Positions 61,361-64,000 of a DNA stretch of 64,000 nucleotides are shown here, piece after piece. The stretch's first letter is position 1. Every line of letters starts with the position of its first letter. The stretch is taken from positions 868,001-932,000 of the forward strand of contig NZ_QGHL01000007.1 in assembly GCF_003171715.1 (NCBI RefSeq), read 5' to 3'. Under the pieces are notes generated by a model, which was not told where the DNA came from, made no database searches, and saw only the letters and a list, made by a program, of their open reading frames with translations. A program made the position numbers and the translations under genes. The stretch comes from Novosphingobium meiothermophilum. Lineage in GTDB: Bacteria > Pseudomonadota > Alphaproteobacteria > Sphingomonadales > Sphingomonadaceae.

Positions 61361-61725
61361 GTGCGAACCTCCCCGTATCGCGCCATTTCGCCGGTGCCAG
61401 CCGGATGGATCGCGCGCGGCCTTCTTGTTCGAGGCGCTTTTGCCAAATGCGCTGCCACGCGGGGATGCCGGCCGAGATCGCCGCAACCCACGCCCCGGAA
61501 GGCGCAAGAAAACCAATCGTCAGACTTCTGGAAACACAACTGGCGCGCAACAACCGGCAACGCCCGACAGGAGCATGACAGCCTTGCTCCCCTCCGCACA
61601 AGAGGCGCGAACATGCCCACAAGTGCTGGAAATACGTTTGCGCTGCGATGAACGCGCACCCACAAATGTGGGGGAACGGCGCATTATCGTGCGGTCAATC
61701 CTGCGGAGTGAGGCGGGTCGCCGTG
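61361..61725. other. Intergenic region between fpr and the TolC-type gene
   Basis: 365 bases with no credible gene. A 14-bp palindrome, CCCACA-AA-TGTGGG, lies at 61659-61672. It could be a hairpin after the TolC-type gene or an upstream site for fpr, and it has no T run. Confidence 0.5.
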
Positions 61726-62991
61726 TCAGGAAGGCAGGTTGCCAGTGAGCGCATTGAGCCGCCAGGCGGCAACCGTCTGCATCGCTTCGGCATCAAGGAG
61801 CGCCGCCTGTGCGGCAATGGCCTCGCGTTCGGCGTCCAGCACGGCAAGCGTGGGACGTGCGCCAACCTGAGCCTCCAGCCGCGTGCCGCGCAGCGCTTCT
61901 TCTGCTGCCTCGGTCTGGAGCCGCGAGGCTTCGACCATACGGCGCGCCGTGACCAGCCCCTGCCATGCCTCTATCACCATGCCGTCGAGCGCGAGCGTGG
62001 CCTGCCTCAGGCGCGCCTCGCTGGCATCGAGATCGGCATCGGCCGCACGGATCTGCGAGGCAACCCGGCCGCCTGCAAACAGCGTCCAGCGCCCGCGCAC
62101 GCCAACTGCCACCGAATCCGCGCGATAACCGGGAAAGAACTGGTCGCGCACGTGGGCTGCCTCGGCAAAGGCGCCCACCGTGGGCATTCCTTCGGCCTTG
62201 GCCGCACTCACTCCGGCGCGGGCAACATCGACACCGGCCTTCGCCTGACGCAGTGCCGGATTGGCCTGCCGGGCAAGGTCGGTAGCCTCATCCAGCGTGG
62301 GCGGAGTGGGCGGAAGCGCAGGAAGCGGCGCCAAGGCACCGGGAACCTGTCCGGTCAGTCGCTCATAGGCGGCCTCTGCCGCGATACGCCGACCTTCGGC
62401 CTGTGCCAGTCCGGCGAGGGCTTCGGCCTTGCGGGCGCGGGTTTGCGCCAGATCGCTGCTGGCAATCTCGCCAACCTTGAAGCGCAGGCCCGCCTGGCGT
62501 TCGGTTTCGGAAAGCGCCTCGACCAGCTTGCCGTAACGTGCCTCAAGCTTGCGCGCAGTCAAGACCTCGGCATACGTGGCAACGGCATTGACCACGGTTT
62601 GCAACCGCGCCTGTTCTGCGCCAAGGCGTGCCACTTCCGCACCGCCTTGCGCCTGACGGATCGCAGAAGCCACCCGCCCCCCTGCATAGAGCGGCAATTC
62701 GGCCGTGGCTTGCACCGCCGTCGGTCGGACATTGTCTGCGGTAAGACCGAAGTAGCCGCCATTGTCGATACGCCCGGCGCCATAGGAGCCTTCGACCCTT
62801 AAAAGCGGATTGCCTTCCGACTTTGCCCGGTCAAGCCGGGCACTCGCCGCCGCTTCACCGGCCTCTGCCTCGGCAATCGAGGGGGCGTTCGCCAAGGCAG
62901 CGGTGATCGCGGCGGCGAGGTCCTGTGCGGCGGCCATGGGAGAGACCGCAACGCAGGAAAGCAGCAGGGCAAGAGGTGTCAGAGGGCGCAT
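61726..62991 (-). CDS. TolC-family outer-membrane efflux channel
   Basis: A 421-residue protein with signal peptide MRPLTPLALLLSCVAVSPMAAAQ and two internally repeated halves of long helices and short strands. The strand segments ELPLYAGGRVAS and WTLFAGGRVASQI recur in each half, as in TolC. It would form the outer-membrane exit channel of a type I or RND export system. No inner-membrane pump or adaptor gene is in view on either side. It ends 365 bp before fpr. Confidence 0.9.
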   Translation of the reverse strand: MRPLTPLALLLSCVAVSPMAAAQDLAAAITAALANAPSIAEAEAGEAAASARLDRAKSEGNPLLRVEGSYGAGRIDNGGYFGLTADNVRPTAVQATAELPLYAGGRVASAIRQAQGGAEVARLGAEQARLQTVVNAVATYAEVLTARKLEARYGKLVEALSETERQAGLRFKVGEIASSDLAQTRARKAEALAGLAQAEGRRIAAEAAYERLTGQVPGALAPLPALPPTPPTLDEATDLARQANPALRQAKAGVDVARAGVSAAKAEGMPTVGAFAEAAHVRDQFFPGYRADSVAVGVRGRWTLFAGGRVASQIRAADADLDASEARLRQATLALDGMVIEAWQGLVTARRMVEASRLQTEAAEEALRGTRLEAQVGARPTLAVLDAEREAIAAQAALLDAEAMQTVAAWRLNALTGNLPS

Positions 62992-63077
62992 TTCAGGCTC
63001 GTTTCACTGGCAGATCCAACTGGCCGACGTCAGTTGCAGGCATCGCTTTCAGGCGGGGCCGTCTTTGGCAGCACCGC

Positions 63078-63281
63078 TTACTTGAAGGCGTTGCCCGGAC
63101 GGATGCCAAGCTTCTTGAAGATCGCCGCTGCCGGGCAGAACCCGGTGAAGCTGGCCTGGAACATGTTCAGCCCGGCAAAGGCCGTAAGCCAGAGAAAGCC
63201 GGGATGGACCCAGTGCGCCAATGCAAGGCTGGCCAGAACCACCAGCCCGGCAAATCGGAAAACAGCGGAATCGAGCGTCAT
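63078..63281 (-). CDS. DUF2892 family small membrane protein
   Basis: 67 residues starting MTLDSAVFRFAGLVVLASLALA, with two membrane helices and the family core LTAFAGLNMFQASFTGFCPAAAIFKKLG. AAGGAGA lies before the ATG at 63281. DUF2892 proteins, including the membrane end of YgaP, often accompany rhodanese and sulfide oxidation genes. It follows the sulfide:quinone oxidoreductase-like gene by 13 bp on the same strand, so a role in sulfide or sulfane sulfur handling is a reasonable inference. Confidence 0.88.
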   Translation of the reverse strand: MTLDSAVFRFAGLVVLASLALAHWVHPGFLWLTAFAGLNMFQASFTGFCPAAAIFKKLGIRPGNAFK

Positions 63282-63294
63282 GGCACGGATCTCC

Positions 63295-64000
63295 TTATTT
63301 GAACCGCAGCTTGCGGATGCCAAGTGCGTGCATGGCGAGCTTTTCGTAGAACGGCTCGCTCGTGCCGCGCCGCACCTTGTGGAGGAAGTATTTCTCGAAC
63401 CCGATCTTGGCGAGATGGACCCACTTGCCGCTGGATGACCAGTTGAGGTTGCGCGGCGGGATCTGCGGCTGGGCCACGAAGGCCACGCCGCCGTCGCCGA
63501 AGTCGGCAAGGCAGACGGCATTCCAGGTGGCTTCCTCGACCGGCTCCTTGCCGGCAAGCTCAAGCGCAAGGTTGTGGGCGATGGCCGTAACCATCGATTC
63601 GATCATGAATCCGGTCTTGGGCACGCCAACCGGCACCGGCGTGGGGCCGATCGGCGGGATGGCCACGCAAACGCCCAGCGAATAGACGTTCTTGAACGTG
63701 GGGTTGCGCTGGTGCTTGTCGGCCAGGATGAAACCGCGCGGATTGGTCAGCCCTTCGATCCCCGCCACGGCATCGACACCGCGGAAGGCAGGCAGGATCA
63801 TCGAGTAGCCGAACGGCAGCGTGTGGGAGGCCTTGACCGAACCGTCGTCGGCCACTTCCTCCACGTGCATCGTGCCTTCCTCGACCTTGGTGATGCGCGC
63901 GTTGGTGATCCACTTGATGTGGCGATCGCGCAGTTCGCTTTCGAGCAGGCTCTTGGTGTCGCCCACCCCGTCAAGGCCAAGGTGGCCGACATAGGGTTCA
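63295..64000 (-). CDS. Sulfide:quinone oxidoreductase-like flavoprotein, C-terminal part (runs off right edge)
   Basis: About 235 C-terminal residues in one open frame to the edge, with the start outside the window. The visible part begins EPYVGHLGLDGVGDTKSLLE and has ITNARITKVEEGTMHVEE, YSMILPAFRGVDAVAGIEG, SLGVCVAIPPIGPTPVPVG and VPKTGFMIESMVTAIAHNLA. This is the second half of an FAD disulfide-type oxidoreductase in the SQR/FccB superfamily. SQR members oxidise sulfide to sulfane sulfur and reduce quinone at the inner membrane. The FAD loop and catalytic Cys are not visible here, so subtype cannot be checked. It is followed by the DUF2892 gene. Confidence 0.85.
   Translation of the reverse strand, partial: EPYVGHLGLDGVGDTKSLLESELRDRHIKWITNARITKVEEGTMHVEEVADDGSVKASHTLPFGYSMILPAFRGVDAVAGIEGLTNPRGFILADKHQRNPTFKNVYSLGVCVAIPPIGPTPVPVGVPKTGFMIESMVTAIAHNLALELAGKEPVEEATWNAVCLADFGDGGVAFVAQPQIPPRNLNWSSSGKWVHLAKIGFEKYFLHKVRRGTSEPFYEKLAMHALGIRKLRFK

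Noticed and set aside
61659..61672. CCCACA-AA-TGTGGG as terminator of the TolC-type gene
   Set aside because: The stem is only 6 bp and no T run follows on the minus strand, so it is recorded only as a palindrome.

Overview
The window is about 64 kb of GC-rich, gene-dense alphaproteobacterial chromosome. The two large TonB-dependent receptors, a TPR-sulfotransferase beside one of them, a UrcA-family protein, a feruloyl-CoA hydratase/lyase plus vanillin dehydrogenase-type pair and several aromatic-type regulators point to a sphingomonad, probably Novosphingobium or a close relative. This assignment is inferred from gene content, not from a search. No insertion sequence, integrase, phage gene or CRISPR array was seen. 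One tRNA gene, tRNA-Met(CAT), is present.

Layout. 0-4.1 kb: a hybrid histidine kinase whose N-terminus is a whole NCS1 permease-like membrane domain, followed by its response regulator, which is cut by the left edge. 4.4-10.6 kb: a TonB receptor, a TPR-sulfotransferase and two exported proteins. 10.7-21.1 kb: the main accessory locus. It is one long minus-strand operon for a tryptophan-tryptophylquinone amine dehydrogenase (mau/aau B-E-D-A), two small cytochromes c, a TonB receptor, an aldehyde dehydrogenase and an acyl-CoA synthetase. A divergent TetR gene faces it, with a candidate operator over the operon's -35 box. Together these could import an amine, oxidise it in the periplasm to an aldehyde and finish it as an acyl-CoA. 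20.6-22.4 kb: an Lrp-type regulator and a divergent alanine dehydrogenase. 22.4-30.6 kb: a flavin oxidoreductase, a large exported DUF11-like protein, a hydroxycinnamate pair (ech-vdh), a quinone oxidoreductase and UrcA. 30.7-33.4 kb: a second kinase/regulator pair, related to the first but without the permease.

33.5-34.6 kb holds a small 15-bp tandem repeat, a tiny helix-turn-helix-like protein and a cytochrome b561. 35-45.8 kb is a compact glycogen operon, glgP-glgB-glgC-glgA-pgm-glgX, with 4-bp stop/start overlaps. 45.7-47.9 kb is a divergent AraC regulator and cytochrome P450. 48-54.8 kb carries an L,D-transpeptidase, a LysR regulator and a leucine-degradation operon (isovaleryl-CoA dehydrogenase, both methylcrotonyl-CoA carboxylase subunits and a MaoC-type hydratase). 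54.8-57.1 kb is a LysR regulator facing a pirin-nitroreductase pair. 57.2-64 kb has two flavoproteins, the tRNA, a ferredoxin-NADP reductase, a TolC-type channel, a DUF2892 membrane protein and the start-less part of a sulfide:quinone oxidoreductase-like protein that runs off the right edge.

Start sites were chosen by reading Shine-Dalgarno sequences and family starts by eye. Operators and promoters are pattern calls and are untested.
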